Notes: generated by a model not told the origin, from the letters alone. Numbered from the stretch's first letter, positions 1-7,844 are shown. The stretch is 10,364 nt of DNA from Stenotrophomonas sp. UBA7346 (GCA_002471015.1 DKPB01000058.1:1-10364); one strand, 5' to 3'. Made by a program: numbers and translations.

Positions 1-176
1 CCCTCGCGGGAGAGGGGAGCAAAAGCAAATGATGTGAGTTCCAGCATTGCCGGCACTCGCGCGGACCAAAGCCCCTCTCCCCTCGCGGGAGAGGGGAGCA
101 ACAGCAAATGATGCGAGTTCCAGCATTGCCGGCGCTCGCGCAGACCAAAGCCCCTCTCCCCTCGCGGGAGAGGGGT
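1..176. repeat. 79-bp tandem direct repeat, 2 full units plus partial third
   Basis: Units run 1-79 and 80-158, and a third begins at 159 and matches for about 17 bases before diverging. Units 1 and 2 differ at only four positions (window 23/102, 35/114, 55/134 and 63/142), about 95% identity, so the duplication is recent or is kept uniform. Each unit starts with CCCTCGCGGGAGAGGGG and ends with CCCCTCT, so a hairpin with arms CCCTCTCCC-type and GGGAGAGGG-type forms at every unit junction. The rest of each unit is a spacer of about 54 bp. The window opens exactly at a unit boundary, so the array probably continues upstream. Short open frames across it look non-coding. The unit is too long and too spacer-poor for a CRISPR array. 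Confidence 0.9.
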
Positions 177-198
177 TGGGGAGAGGGGGAAAGCTCTC
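151..198. repeat. GC-rich hairpin plus tail element upstream of prpF
   Basis: A perfect 10-bp inverted repeat is formed by CCCCTCTCCC at 151-160 and GGGAGAGGGG at 166-175, with the five-base loop CTCGC. It is followed by TTGGGGAGAGGGGGAAAGCTCTC, in which GAGAG (181-185) can pair with CTCTC (194-198). The same order, hairpin then TTGGGGAG-type tail then AAGCTCTC, recurs twice at 7742-7920. This marks a dispersed intergenic element family in this genome. It lies inside the putative leader of prpF, but no T-run follows the stems, so a classical terminator is unlikely. Confidence 0.75.
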
Positions 199-218
199 AC
201 CCCACACAACAACAACCC

Positions 219-224
219 AAGGGA
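219..224 (+). promoter_or_regulatory. Ribosome binding site of prpF
   Basis: AAGGGA lies 10 bases before the ATG at 235. It is an acceptable Shine-Dalgarno variant and supports that ATG, which also gives the N-terminus expected for PrpF. The stretch before it (199-218) is A/C-rich and probably unstructured. Confidence 0.55.
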
Positions 225-234
225 ACCCACCCCC

Positions 235-1428
235 ATGTCCCACGTCCCCCAGATCAAGATCCCGGCCACCTATATGCGCGGCGGCACCTCCAAAGGCGTG
301 TTCTTCCGCCTGGAAGACCTGCCGGCCAGCGCACAGCAGCCGGGCCCGGCACGTGATCATCTATTGCAACGGGTGATCGGTTCGCCAGATCCCTATGCCA
401 AGCAAACCGATGGCATGGGCGGCGCCACCTCCAGCACCAGCAAGTGCGTGATCATCTCGCCCAGCAGCAAGCCCGATCACGACGTGGACTACCTGTACGG
501 CCAGGTGTCCATCGATACCAACTTCGTCGACTGGTCCGGCAACTGCGGCAACCTGTCGACCGGCGCGGGCGCGTTCGCGCTGCATGCAGGCTACGTCGAT
601 CCGGCACGCGTGCCCGAGAACGGCATCTGCGCGGTGCGCATCTGGCAGGCCAACATCAACAAGACCATTATCGCCCATGTGCCCATCACCAACGGTCAGG
701 TGCAGGAAACCGGTGACTTCGAACTGGACGGTGTCACCTTCCCGGCCGCCGAGATCGTGCTGGAGTTCATCGACCCGGCCGACGAGGGCGAAGGTGAGGG
801 CGGTGGCGCGATGTTCCCCACCGGCAACCTGGTCGATGAGCTTGATGTGCCCGGCGTGGGCACGCTGCAGGCGACGATGATCACTGCTGGCATTCCCACG
901 GTGTTCGTCAACGCGCAGGACATCGGCTACACCGGTGCCGAGCTGCAACCCGCCATCAACGATGACAAGGCGGCGCTGGCAAAGCTCGAGGCAATCCGTG
1001 TTGCCGGCGCGCTGCGCATGGGCCTGATCAAGACCCCTGAAGAGGCGCTCAAGCGCCAGCACACGCCCAAGGTCGCCTTCGTCGCGCCGCCGCAGGACTA
1101 TCTGTCCAGCGGCAACAAGCAGATCCACGCCGGCGACATCGACCTCAATGCCCGCGCCATGTCGATGGGCAAGTTGCACCACGCGATGATGGGCACGGCC
1201 TCGGTCGCCATCGCCACGGCAGCGGCCGTGCCGGGCACCCTGGTCAACCTCGCCGCCGGTGGTGGACAGCGCGATGCAGTGCGCTTTGGCCATCCGTCCG
1301 GCACGCTCCGCGTCGGTGCCGCGGTCGAATCGGTGGATGGCCAATGGACCGTCACCAAGGCAGTGATGAGCCGCAGTGCGCGCATCCTGATGGAAGGCTG
1401 GGTACGCGCGCCGGGTGATGCGTTCTGA
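235..1428 (+). CDS. prpF: 2-methylaconitate cis-trans isomerase PrpF
   Basis: PrpF acts in the AcnD/PrpF variant of the cytoplasmic methylcitrate cycle. AcnD dehydrates 2-methylcitrate, and PrpF isomerises the trans-2-methylaconitate product to the cis form used by aconitase. The cycle removes toxic propionyl-CoA. The 397-residue product has the usual length and begins with the typical PATYMRGGTSKGVFF motif (residues 10-24). The motif STSKC places Lys70, and SGNCGNLSTGAG places Cys104. With an offset of three these match the active-site Lys73 and Cys107 of Shewanella PrpF, as I recall the numbering. GGGAMFPTGN near residue 190 is another family signature. The fold is the diaminopimelate-epimerase type. 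Other methylcitrate genes (prpB, prpC, acnD) are expected upstream but are outside the window. A repeat array fills the 234 bases before the gene, so its promoter or operon membership cannot be read here. Confidence 0.95.
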   Translation: MSHVPQIKIPATYMRGGTSKGVFFRLEDLPASAQQPGPARDHLLQRVIGSPDPYAKQTDGMGGATSSTSKCVIISPSSKPDHDVDYLYGQVSIDTNFVDWSGNCGNLSTGAGAFALHAGYVDPARVPENGICAVRIWQANINKTIIAHVPITNGQVQETGDFELDGVTFPAAEIVLEFIDPADEGEGEGGGAMFPTGNLVDELDVPGVGTLQATMITAGIPTVFVNAQDIGYTGAELQPAINDDKAALAKLEAIRVAGALRMGLIKTPEEALKRQHTPKVAFVAPPQDYLSSGNKQIHAGDIDLNARAMSMGKLHHAMMGTASVAIATAAAVPGTLVNLAAGGGQRDAVRFGHPSGTLRVGAAVESVDGQWTVTKAVMSRSARILMEGWVRAPGDAF

Positions 1429-1435
1429 CTGAACA

Positions 1436-1490
1436 GGTGTGGCTTCCGCCAGGGCGGGCCTGGCTTTGCCAACCCGGGTGGAACACATCC
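1436..1490. repeat. Long imperfect palindrome after prpF, possible terminator
   Basis: The 125-bp gap between prpF and the next gene contains one long imperfect inverted repeat. The outer stem pairs 1436-1450 with 1477-1490 (about 12 pairs, one a G-T wobble, with small bulges). A middle stem pairs GGG 1452-1454 with CCC 1473-1475. The tip pairs TGGC 1461-1464 with GCCA 1468-1471 around a TTT loop. A competing local hairpin, GCCAGG 1448-1453 with CCTGGC 1459-1464, is followed by TTT. No long T-run follows, so intrinsic termination is possible but not shown. It could also be a degenerate REP-like element. Confidence 0.4.
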
Positions 1491-1553
1491 CCGACGTCGA
1501 TGGGACGGGTTGATCCGTAAAATGAACCGCCTCTCGTCATTGGCGGCACACCA

Positions 1554-2756
1554 ATGTCAAACCCTGTTTGCGCGCCTGCGCCCAGCTCGCGCTGGCTGTT
1601 GCCGGTGCTGGCGTTGCTGTCGGCGGTGGCACCGCTTGCCACCGACATGTACCTGCCCTCCCTGCCACGCATGGCACATGACCTGGGCACCAGTGCGTCC
1701 GGCATCCAGCTCACCCTGACTGCTTTTCTCGCCGGTGTGGCCAGTGGCCAGTTGGTGATTGGTCCCCTCTCCGATGGCATGGGCCGGCGGCGTCCTTTGC
1801 TTGTCGGTACGGTGCTGTGCCTGTTGGCCAGCATTGCCTGCGCGTTGAGCGGTGGCGTGGAGATGCTGATCGCCGCGCGCTTCCTGCAGGGTTTCAGCGG
1901 TGGCGCCGGTGTGGTGCTGGCAAGAGCCATCATTGCCGATACCAGCAGCGGTGCCACTGCGGCCAAACGCATGAGCCTGATGATGGTGATCGGCGGCCTG
2001 GCACCGGTGCTGGCGCCACTGATCGGCGGGCTGGTTGCCAGTGTGGCCGGGTGGCGGGCAGTGATGTGGGTGATCGTCGCCCTGGTGGCGCTGATGTATA
2101 TGGGCGTGCTGCTGGTGGTGGGGGAAACCCTGCCTGCGTCTGCAAGGCAGGGCGGTGGCCTGCGCGGGATGCTCGGCAATGCCGGCAAGGTGCTGGGCAC
2201 GCCGCGCTATGTCGGCTTCGCCCTGACCATGGTGTTCGCGTTCGCGGCCATGTTTTCCTATATCTCCGCCTCGCCCTTCGTCCTGCAGAACGTGATCGGC
2301 CTGAGCGAGAAGCAGTATGCGATTGCCTTCGGCTGCAACGCGCTAGGCCTGATGCTGGGCAACATCGTCAATGTGCGCTTGGCGGGCAAGGTGGCGCCGC
2401 GCCGCCTGTTGAGTATTGGCGTCAGCGGACTGTTGTTGATGACAACGGTACTGGTGGTCCTGGCCTTGGCCGGCATGCCGCGTTGGCCGGCGCTGCTGGC
2501 GCTGTGGCTGGTGATGCCTTGCCTGGGCCTGACTTACGGCAATGCGGTGGCGCTGGCCTTGGCCGAGGTCCGCGCCCATGCGGGTGCGGGCTCCGCCTTC
2601 ATCGGGACGTTCCAGTTCCTGGGCGGTGCCCTGGTGGCGCCGTTGGTTGGCCTGGGCGGGGACCACGATGCCCGGCCCATGGCTTTCACCATGCTGTTGC
2701 TGGCGGGCTGCGCGGCCATCGCGCTGTTCAGGACATTGCGGCTGCGCGACGCCTGA
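1554..2756 (+). CDS. Bcr/CflA family MFS multidrug efflux transporter
   Basis: This is an inner-membrane drug:proton antiporter of the major facilitator superfamily, DHA1 type. Relatives export bicyclomycin, chloramphenicol, sulfonamides or small metabolites; the substrate here cannot be told. The 400-residue protein fits the 12-TM layout. Family features are ATDMYLPSLP at the end of TM1 (residues 29-38, Asp31), motif A GPLSDGMGRRRP between TM2 and TM3 (70-81), ARFLQG with Arg109 in TM4, and the antiporter motif C region GGLAPVLAPLIGG in TM5 (147-159). A long basic central loop (about 192-218) separates the halves, and TM11 has GSAFIGTFQFLGG (346-358). The ATG at 1554 is the only ATG between the in-frame stop at 1518 and TM1. 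Its ribosome site is weak (GGCGG at 1542-1546). A TAAAAT at 1518-1523 could be a -10 box, but no convincing -35 is present. No regulator gene is adjacent. Confidence 0.9.
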   Translation: MSNPVCAPAPSSRWLLPVLALLSAVAPLATDMYLPSLPRMAHDLGTSASGIQLTLTAFLAGVASGQLVIGPLSDGMGRRRPLLVGTVLCLLASIACALSGGVEMLIAARFLQGFSGGAGVVLARAIIADTSSGATAAKRMSLMMVIGGLAPVLAPLIGGLVASVAGWRAVMWVIVALVALMYMGVLLVVGETLPASARQGGGLRGMLGNAGKVLGTPRYVGFALTMVFAFAAMFSYISASPFVLQNVIGLSEKQYAIAFGCNALGLMLGNIVNVRLAGKVAPRRLLSIGVSGLLLMTTVLVVLALAGMPRWPALLALWLVMPCLGLTYGNAVALALAEVRAHAGAGSAFIGTFQFLGGALVAPLVGLGGDHDARPMAFTMLLLAGCAAIALFRTLRLRDA

Positions 2757-2786
2757 ATGTTGGCGGGATCCTCGCACGGGGCTGGG

Positions 2787-2810
2787 TATACTCGGGCGAT
2801 CTGCTGGAGG
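2787..2810 (+). promoter_or_regulatory. Putative promoter (-10) and RBS of the alpha-2-macroglobulin gene
   Basis: The 59-bp gap before the macroglobulin gene holds TATACT at 2787-2792, close to the sigma-70 -10 consensus. A -35 box is not clear: TTGGCG at 2760-2765 would leave a 21-bp spacer, which is too long, though -35 boxes are often weak in this family. Transcription would start near 2799. GGAGG at 2806-2810 lies five bases before the ATG at 2816 and is a strong ribosome site. The implied leader is only about 17 bases. If real, the macroglobulin gene is transcribed separately from the transporter. Confidence 0.5.
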
Positions 2811-2815
2811 ACGCC

Positions 2816-5800
2816 ATGGATAACAGGATGTCGGTGGGCAAGCGCTGGGCCGCAGTCGCCTTGATGGCGCTGGCCCTGGTTGCAGGATGCAAGCGCAATG
2901 AGAGCGGGCAGTTGCCCGGGGCCAGCGGGGAGGCGATCAAGACCACGCAGGAAGAGGTCAAGGGCTTCGCCATGCTGCGCGCCTATCCGGACCAGAAGAG
3001 CGGCGACGGCCTGGCGCTGGCGGTGGAGTTCTCGCGGCCGCTGGTCGGCACCCAGGATTTCGACAAGCTGCTGCGCTTCGAGGAGAAGGTCGGCAACGAG
3101 GACAGCAGCTGGTCGCTGTCCGACGGCGGCAAGACCCTGCGCTATCCCTATGTGGAGGCGGCCAAGGAATACACCCTGATCATCTCCGCCGACCTGCTGG
3201 CTGCTGACGGCAACCGGCTGGGCAGCGAGGTCAAGCAGAAGGTGTTCACCGGCGAGCTGGACCCGGCGGTGGGGTTTGCCTCGCAGGGCAGTGTGCTGCC
3301 GGCCAAGGACAGCCGCGGCCTGCCGGTGGTGTCGGTGAACGTGCCGGAGGTGGACGTCGAGTTCCTGCGCGTGCGCGAGAAGGACCTGCCTACCTTCTTC
3401 AGCCAGTACCAGCGCGGCGGCCGCCGCGGCAGCTGGGAGCTGGACAGCGAGTACGGCGACAACACCCCGCTGAACCAGCTGGCCGAGCCGGTCTACGTCA
3501 ACCGCTTCGTGCTGGGCGGCAAGCAGAACGAGCGCGTGCTGACCTACCTGCCGATCCAGGACGTCAAGGAACTGCAGCAGCCGGGCCTGTACTTCGCGGT
3601 GATGAAGCGCACCGGCAGCTTCGACAACGAGTTTGATACCGCCTTCTTCACCGTCAGCGATATCGGCCTGCACACCCGGGCCTACAAGGACAAGCTGTTC
3701 GTGCATACCGCTTCGCTGGCCGACGGCGCGCCGGCCAAGAAGGTCGAGCTGAAGGTCATCGACGGCAAGGGCGAGGTCATCCTCAAGGGCCAGACCGATG
3801 CCAATGGCAACGCCCTGCTGAACTACACGCTGGATGCGGCGCATGTGCTGGTGGCCAGCAGTGGCAGCGACACCACCATGCTGCCGTTCAACCAGCCGGC
3901 GCTGGACCTGAGTGAGTTCGCCGTGGCCGGCCGCCAGAACGCGAATTTCGATGTCTTCGCCTGGTCCGGACGTGACCTTTACCGCCCGGGCGAAACAGTG
4001 CGCATCTCCGCGCTGCTGCGCGACAACGACGGCAAGACCCTGGCCGGGCCGGCTACCGGCGGTCAGCCGGTGTTCCTGCGGCTCAAGCAGCCCGATGGCA
4101 AGACCTTCCGCGAGACCCGCCTGCAGCCGGGCGAGCAGGGCTATTTCGCGTTCGAGCAGACCATCCCGGTGGAGGCGCCTACCGGCCGCTGGACGGTGGA
4201 GTTCCGTACCGACCCGGGCAGCAAGGAAGCGGTGCAGGGCATGACCCTGCGCATCGAGGAATTTCTGCCCGAGCGCATGAAGCTGGACCTGGACAGCGCG
4301 CAGAAAACGCTCAAGCCCGGCGAGGCCCTGCAGCTGCAGGCCGATGCGGCCTACCTGTATGGCGCGCCGGCCGACGGCAACCGCTTCACCGCACGCTTGG
4401 CGGTGGCGGTGGAGCAGCATCCGGTGGAGGCCATGCCGGGCTGGTTCTTCGGCGACCCGACCGTGCAGTTGCCGCGCGAAGCCAATGACGTGATCGATAC
4501 CACCCTGCCCAAGGACGGCAAGCTCCGCCAGGACGTCGCCCTGCCAGCCGAGGCAGGCAAGGCCACCACCGTGGCCGCGCTGCTGTCCGGCAGCGTCTAT
4601 GAGACCGGCGGCCGTACCGTTACCCGCACCCTGAAGCGGGTGATGTGGCCGGCGCCGGTTCTGGTGGCCGTGCGTCCCCTGTTCAACGACGCCGATGGTG
4701 CCGATGCCAATGCGAACGCGCGCTTCGAGCTGATGCGGGTGGACGCCGAGGGCAAGCCGCAGCCGGCCAAGGGCCTGAAGGTCACCCTGGTGCGCGAACT
4801 GCGCGACTACCACTGGACCTATACCGACAACCGCTGGGATTACGACTTCACCCGCCGTTTCGAGAACAAGGAAACCCGCACCATCGATGCCGGGACCACT
4901 GCGGCCCGTTTCGATTTCCCGGTGGAGTGGGGCGAGTACCGGGTGGACGTGTTCGACCCGGCCACCGGCCTGACCATGCGCTATCCGTTCCGCGCCGGCT
5001 GGAGCTGGAACGACGACAACCGTGGCCTGGATGCGCGCCCGGACAAGGTCAAGCTGTCGCTGGACAAGGCGGGTTACCGTGCCGGCGATACCGTCAAGGT
5101 CACGCTGACCCCGCCGCATGCCGGCCGTGGCCTGCTGATGGTGGAAAGCGACCACATGCTGTACGTGCAGGATATCGATGCCAAGCCGGGCAGCACCTTT
5201 GAAATCCCGGTCACCAAGGACTGGGAGCGGCACGATGTCTACATCACCGCATTGGTATTCCGCGGCGGCACCGCCCCCAGCAAGATCACCCCGGCGCGTG
5301 CCGTGGGCGTGGCGCATGTGCCGATGGACCGCCGCGACCGCCGCGTTGCGGTCGGTTTGATCGCGCCCAAGCAGATGCGTCCGGAGCAGCCGATGACGGT
5401 GACCGTCAGCGCGCCGGAACTGGCCGGCAAGCCGGCGCACGTCACGGTGTCGGCGGTGGACGTGGGCATTCTCAACATCACCCGCTTCCCGGTGCCGGAT
5501 GCACCGGCGCATTTCTTCGCACAGCGCCGCCTTGGCGTGGATGCCTATGACATCTACGGCCGGGTGATCGAGAGCTTCGAGGGCAATAGCGGCAAGCTGA
5601 AGTTCGGTGGCGACATGGCCTTGGCGGCCTTGCCGCAGGCCAAGCGGCCGACCGCGCGGGTGCAGACCGTGGACCTGTTCTCCGGGCCGGTGGCGTTGGA
5701 CGCCAAGGGCAATGCGCGGGTACGCCTGCAGGTACCGGATTTCAACGGCACCCTGCGCGTCTCGGCGCTGGTCTACTCGGCCGACCGTTACGGCAACCGT

Positions 5801-7735
5801 GACGTGGAAACGCTGGTGCGCGCGCCAATCCTGGCCGAAGCCAGCATGCCGCGGGTGATGGCGCCGGGGGACCGCAGCACGGTGACCCTGGACGTGCAGA
5901 ACTTCACCGGCAAGCCCGGCGAATTTGCCGTGCGGGTGGACGGTGAAGGTCCGCTGGGCATCGCCGAGGCAAGCCGCAAGGTGCAGCTTGGCGTGGATGC
6001 CAAGAGCACCCTGAGCTTCCCGCTTAGCGCGCAGGAAGGCTATAGCGTGGCCAAGGTGCGGGTGCGGGTGGATGGCAATGGCTTCAAGGTGGACCGGCGC
6101 TATGACCTGCCAGTGCGCGCGGCCTGGCCGTCGGTGCTGCGCTCGCAGACCCGCACCCTGGACCCGCTGGTACCGGTCAACCTGGACAGCAGTTTCGCCA
6201 ACGGCCTGATGGACGGTTCGGTCAATGCCCGCATGCTGGTCAGCGCGCTGCCGCCCATCCCGTTCGCGTCTGCCTTGCAGGGTGCATTGAACTACCCCTA
6301 TGGCTGTGCCGAGCAGACCACCAGCAAGGGCTATGCGGCGCTGATGCTGGATGAGGCCACCTCGGCCATGCTGGGTGCCGATGGCCTGGATGCCAAGACC
6401 CGCCGCGAGCGCATGGAGGGCGCGTTCGGGCGGCTGGCCTCGATGCAGGTGGCCAACGGCAACTTCTCGATGTGGGGCGACGACGACTACATCAACCCGG
6501 CATTGACGCCGTATGTCGCCGAGTTCCTGCTCGACGCCAAGGACGCCGGTTTTGCGGTGCCGGAGAACGTGCTGCAGAAGGCCTTGAACCGCATCAGCGA
6601 AGACCTGCTCAGTGGCGGCAACCAGTTCTACGGCAGTGATCGCCGCGACGGTTTGAAGTTCGCCAACCAGGCCTATTCCGGCTACGTGCTGGCACGGGTC
6701 AACCGCGCGCCGCTGGGTACGCTGCGCACGCTGTGGGACAACGAACGCAGCAAGGCGGTGACCGGCCTGTCGCTGGTGCACCTGGGCGCGGCGCTGGCAA
6801 TCCAGGGCGACAGCAAGCGCGGCCAGGCGGCGATTGCCGCGGGCTTTGCCAAGTCCAGCGCGGACCGTCCGGAGTACTTTGGCGACTATGGCACCCGCCT
6901 GCGCGATGAGGCCTTGATGATCGCGCTGCTGCACGAGCGCGGCCTGTCCAAGCCGGAGTACGACGCGCGTGTGATCGATCTGGGCCGCACGCTGGATGTG
7001 CGTCGCGGCAACGGCCTGATGTGGCTGAGCACGCAGGAACAGGTGGCGCTGGCGCGTCTGGGCAAGGCCTTGATGGCCAACCAGAAGAAGCTGGTGTCCG
7101 GTGAGCTTGCGGTCGGCGACAAGGTCGAGAGCATTGATGCCCGCAAGGCATTCGGTCGCGTGTTCGACATGGCGCAGCTGGCACAGGGCGTGCGGTTCTC
7201 GCCGCAGGGCGAGGCCCCGATGTTCGCCAGCCTCGACGTTGCCGGCATTCCGCGCCAGCCGCCGGCGCCGGACAACAGCGTGATCGGCATCGAGCGCGCG
7301 TGGTTCGGCACCGACGGCAAGCCGTGGACGCCGCGGCCGTTGAAGGAAGGCGAGGCCTTGATCGTGCGGCTCAGCGTCACTTCCAATTCGAACATGCCCG
7401 ATGCCTTGATCACCGACCTGCTGCCCGCCGGGCTGGAGATCGAGAACTTCAACCTGGGCGATGCCAAGCAGTGGGCTGACGTGGTGGTGGGCGAGGTGCA
7501 GATCAGCGACCGTTCGCGCGCCGCCGACGTCAAGCACGAGGAGTTCCGCGATGACCGCTACGTGGCGGCGCTGAAGCTGTCGCGTGGTAGCACCGCGCAC
7601 GTGTTCTACCTGGTGCGTGCGGTCACCCCGGGCACCTACATGGTGCCGCCGCCGCTGGCCGAGGACATGTACCGGCCCGACCTGCGCGGCGTGGGCCGGG
7701 CCAACCCCAGCACGATCACGGTGGTGCAGCCGTAG
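2816..7735 (+). CDS. yfhM: Bacterial alpha-2-macroglobulin lipoprotein with CAEQ thioester (ECAM/YfhM-like)
   Basis: This is a periplasmic, membrane-anchored protease trap. In this family a protease cuts a bait region, the protein changes shape, and a buried Cys-Gln thioester reacts covalently with the attacker. The start at 2816 is set by GGAGG five bases upstream and by the lipoprotein signal it yields: a basic N-region, a hydrophobic stretch (11-21) and lipobox LVAGC with Cys25. The length, 1639 residues, is close to E. coli YfhM (about 1650). Approximate domains: N-terminal macroglobulin-like domains (40-370), the MG2/A2M_N domain with FAWSGRDLYRPGETV (375-465), further MG domains, the bait-region domain (about 741-950), the A2M/MG7 domain (from 951), the thioester domain (about 1140-1450) with PYGCAEQ (Cys1164 to Gln1167), and a C-terminal MG10-type domain (1489-1639) with LLPAGLE and VKHEEFRDDR. 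Only two cysteines exist, Cys25 and Cys1164. The +2 residue is Lys, not Asp. pbpC follows, the conserved partner. Confidence 0.95.
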   Translation: MDNRMSVGKRWAAVALMALALVAGCKRNESGQLPGASGEAIKTTQEEVKGFAMLRAYPDQKSGDGLALAVEFSRPLVGTQDFDKLLRFEEKVGNEDSSWSLSDGGKTLRYPYVEAAKEYTLIISADLLAADGNRLGSEVKQKVFTGELDPAVGFASQGSVLPAKDSRGLPVVSVNVPEVDVEFLRVREKDLPTFFSQYQRGGRRGSWELDSEYGDNTPLNQLAEPVYVNRFVLGGKQNERVLTYLPIQDVKELQQPGLYFAVMKRTGSFDNEFDTAFFTVSDIGLHTRAYKDKLFVHTASLADGAPAKKVELKVIDGKGEVILKGQTDANGNALLNYTLDAAHVLVASSGSDTTMLPFNQPALDLSEFAVAGRQNANFDVFAWSGRDLYRPGETVRISALLRDNDGKTLAGPATGGQPVFLRLKQPDGKTFRETRLQPGEQGYFAFEQTIPVEAPTGRWTVEFRTDPGSKEAVQGMTLRIEEFLPERMKLDLDSAQKTLKPGEALQLQADAAYLYGAPADGNRFTARLAVAVEQHPVEAMPGWFFGDPTVQLPREANDVIDTTLPKDGKLRQDVALPAEAGKATTVAALLSGSVYETGGRTVTRTLKRVMWPAPVLVAVRPLFNDADGADANANARFELMRVDAEGKPQPAKGLKVTLVRELRDYHWTYTDNRWDYDFTRRFENKETRTIDAGTTAARFDFPVEWGEYRVDVFDPATGLTMRYPFRAGWSWNDDNRGLDARPDKVKLSLDKAGYRAGDTVKVTLTPPHAGRGLLMVESDHMLYVQDIDAKPGSTFEIPVTKDWERHDVYITALVFRGGTAPSKITPARAVGVAHVPMDRRDRRVAVGLIAPKQMRPEQPMTVTVSAPELAGKPAHVTVSAVDVGILNITRFPVPDAPAHFFAQRRLGVDAYDIYGRVIESFEGNSGKLKFGGDMALAALPQAKRPTARVQTVDLFSGPVALDAKGNARVRLQVPDFNGTLRVSALVYSADRYGNRDVETLVRAPILAEASMPRVMAPGDRSTVTLDVQNFTGKPGEFAVRVDGEGPLGIAEASRKVQLGVDAKSTLSFPLSAQEGYSVAKVRVRVDGNGFKVDRRYDLPVRAAWPSVLRSQTRTLDPLVPVNLDSSFANGLMDGSVNARMLVSALPPIPFASALQGALNYPYGCAEQTTSKGYAALMLDEATSAMLGADGLDAKTRRERMEGAFGRLASMQVANGNFSMWGDDDYINPALTPYVAEFLLDAKDAGFAVPENVLQKALNRISEDLLSGGNQFYGSDRRDGLKFANQAYSGYVLARVNRAPLGTLRTLWDNERSKAVTGLSLVHLGAALAIQGDSKRGQAAIAAGFAKSSADRPEYFGDYGTRLRDEALMIALLHERGLSKPEYDARVIDLGRTLDVRRGNGLMWLSTQEQVALARLGKALMANQKKLVSGELAVGDKVESIDARKAFGRVFDMAQLAQGVRFSPQGEAPMFASLDVAGIPRQPPAPDNSVIGIERAWFGTDGKPWTPRPLKEGEALIVRLSVTSNSNMPDALITDLLPAGLEIENFNLGDAKQWADVVVGEVQISDRSRAADVKHEEFRDDRYVAALKLSRGSTAHVFYLVRAVTPGTYMVPPPLAEDMYRPDLRGVGRANPSTITVVQP

Positions 7736-7741
7736 TCGGCT

Positions 7742-7816
7742 CCTGCTCCCTCCCTTTGCCAACGGCAAGGGGAGGGCTGGGGAGGGGTAAGCTCTCCCCG
7801 ACCAAGTCATTCCGCC
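7742..7816. repeat. Intergenic hairpin repeat, copy 1 (alpha-2-macroglobulin to pbpC gap)
   Basis: A 13-bp stem pairs CCCTCCCTTTGCC (7748-7760) with GGCAAGGGGAGGG (7764-7776), with one wobble and an AAC loop. It is followed by a second stem of about eight pairs within 7779-7799 (GGGGAGG with TCTCCCC, loop around GTAAG). A near-identical copy begins 103 bp downstream. The tail GGGGAGGGGTAAGCTCTCCC resembles the element at 151-198. No T-run follows, so it is not a standard intrinsic terminator. It is probably a dispersed REP-like element. Confidence 0.85.
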
Positions 7817-7844
7817 GCAGCGGCACAGTCAGCAATCGCGGCGC

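Noticed and set aside
1..176. Possible CRISPR array.
   Set aside because: The whole 79-bp unit repeats with no unique spacer, and its palindrome lies at the unit junction. This is a tandem duplication of an intergenic element.
47..376. Small plus-strand open frames across the tandem array.
   Set aside because: They are made of the repeat units and run out of frame into prpF. They have no ribosome site or recognisable protein.
361..1488. Minus-strand open frame of 375 codons opposite prpF.
   Set aside because: It is a composition-driven shadow. The plus-strand PrpF has family motifs over its full length.
1817..2815. The macroglobulin reading frame stays open 999 bases upstream, through the transporter gene.
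   Set aside because: The upstream part gives a low-complexity Arg/Gly/Ala translation and overlaps real MFS coding sequence. The lipoprotein signal and GGAGG set the start at 2816.
7732..7740. GTAG at the stop codon of the macroglobulin gene as another GTAG-type repeat.
   Set aside because: The following bases (TCGGCTCC) do not form a palindrome within reach, and the GTAG is made by the stop codon context.
2534..7810. A 1758-codon open frame on the minus strand opposite the macroglobulin gene.
   Set aside because: Its translation is rich in His, Arg, Gln and Ala with no recognisable domain, as expected for the mirror of a high-GC gene. The plus strand carries a clear lipoprotein with known domains and motifs.
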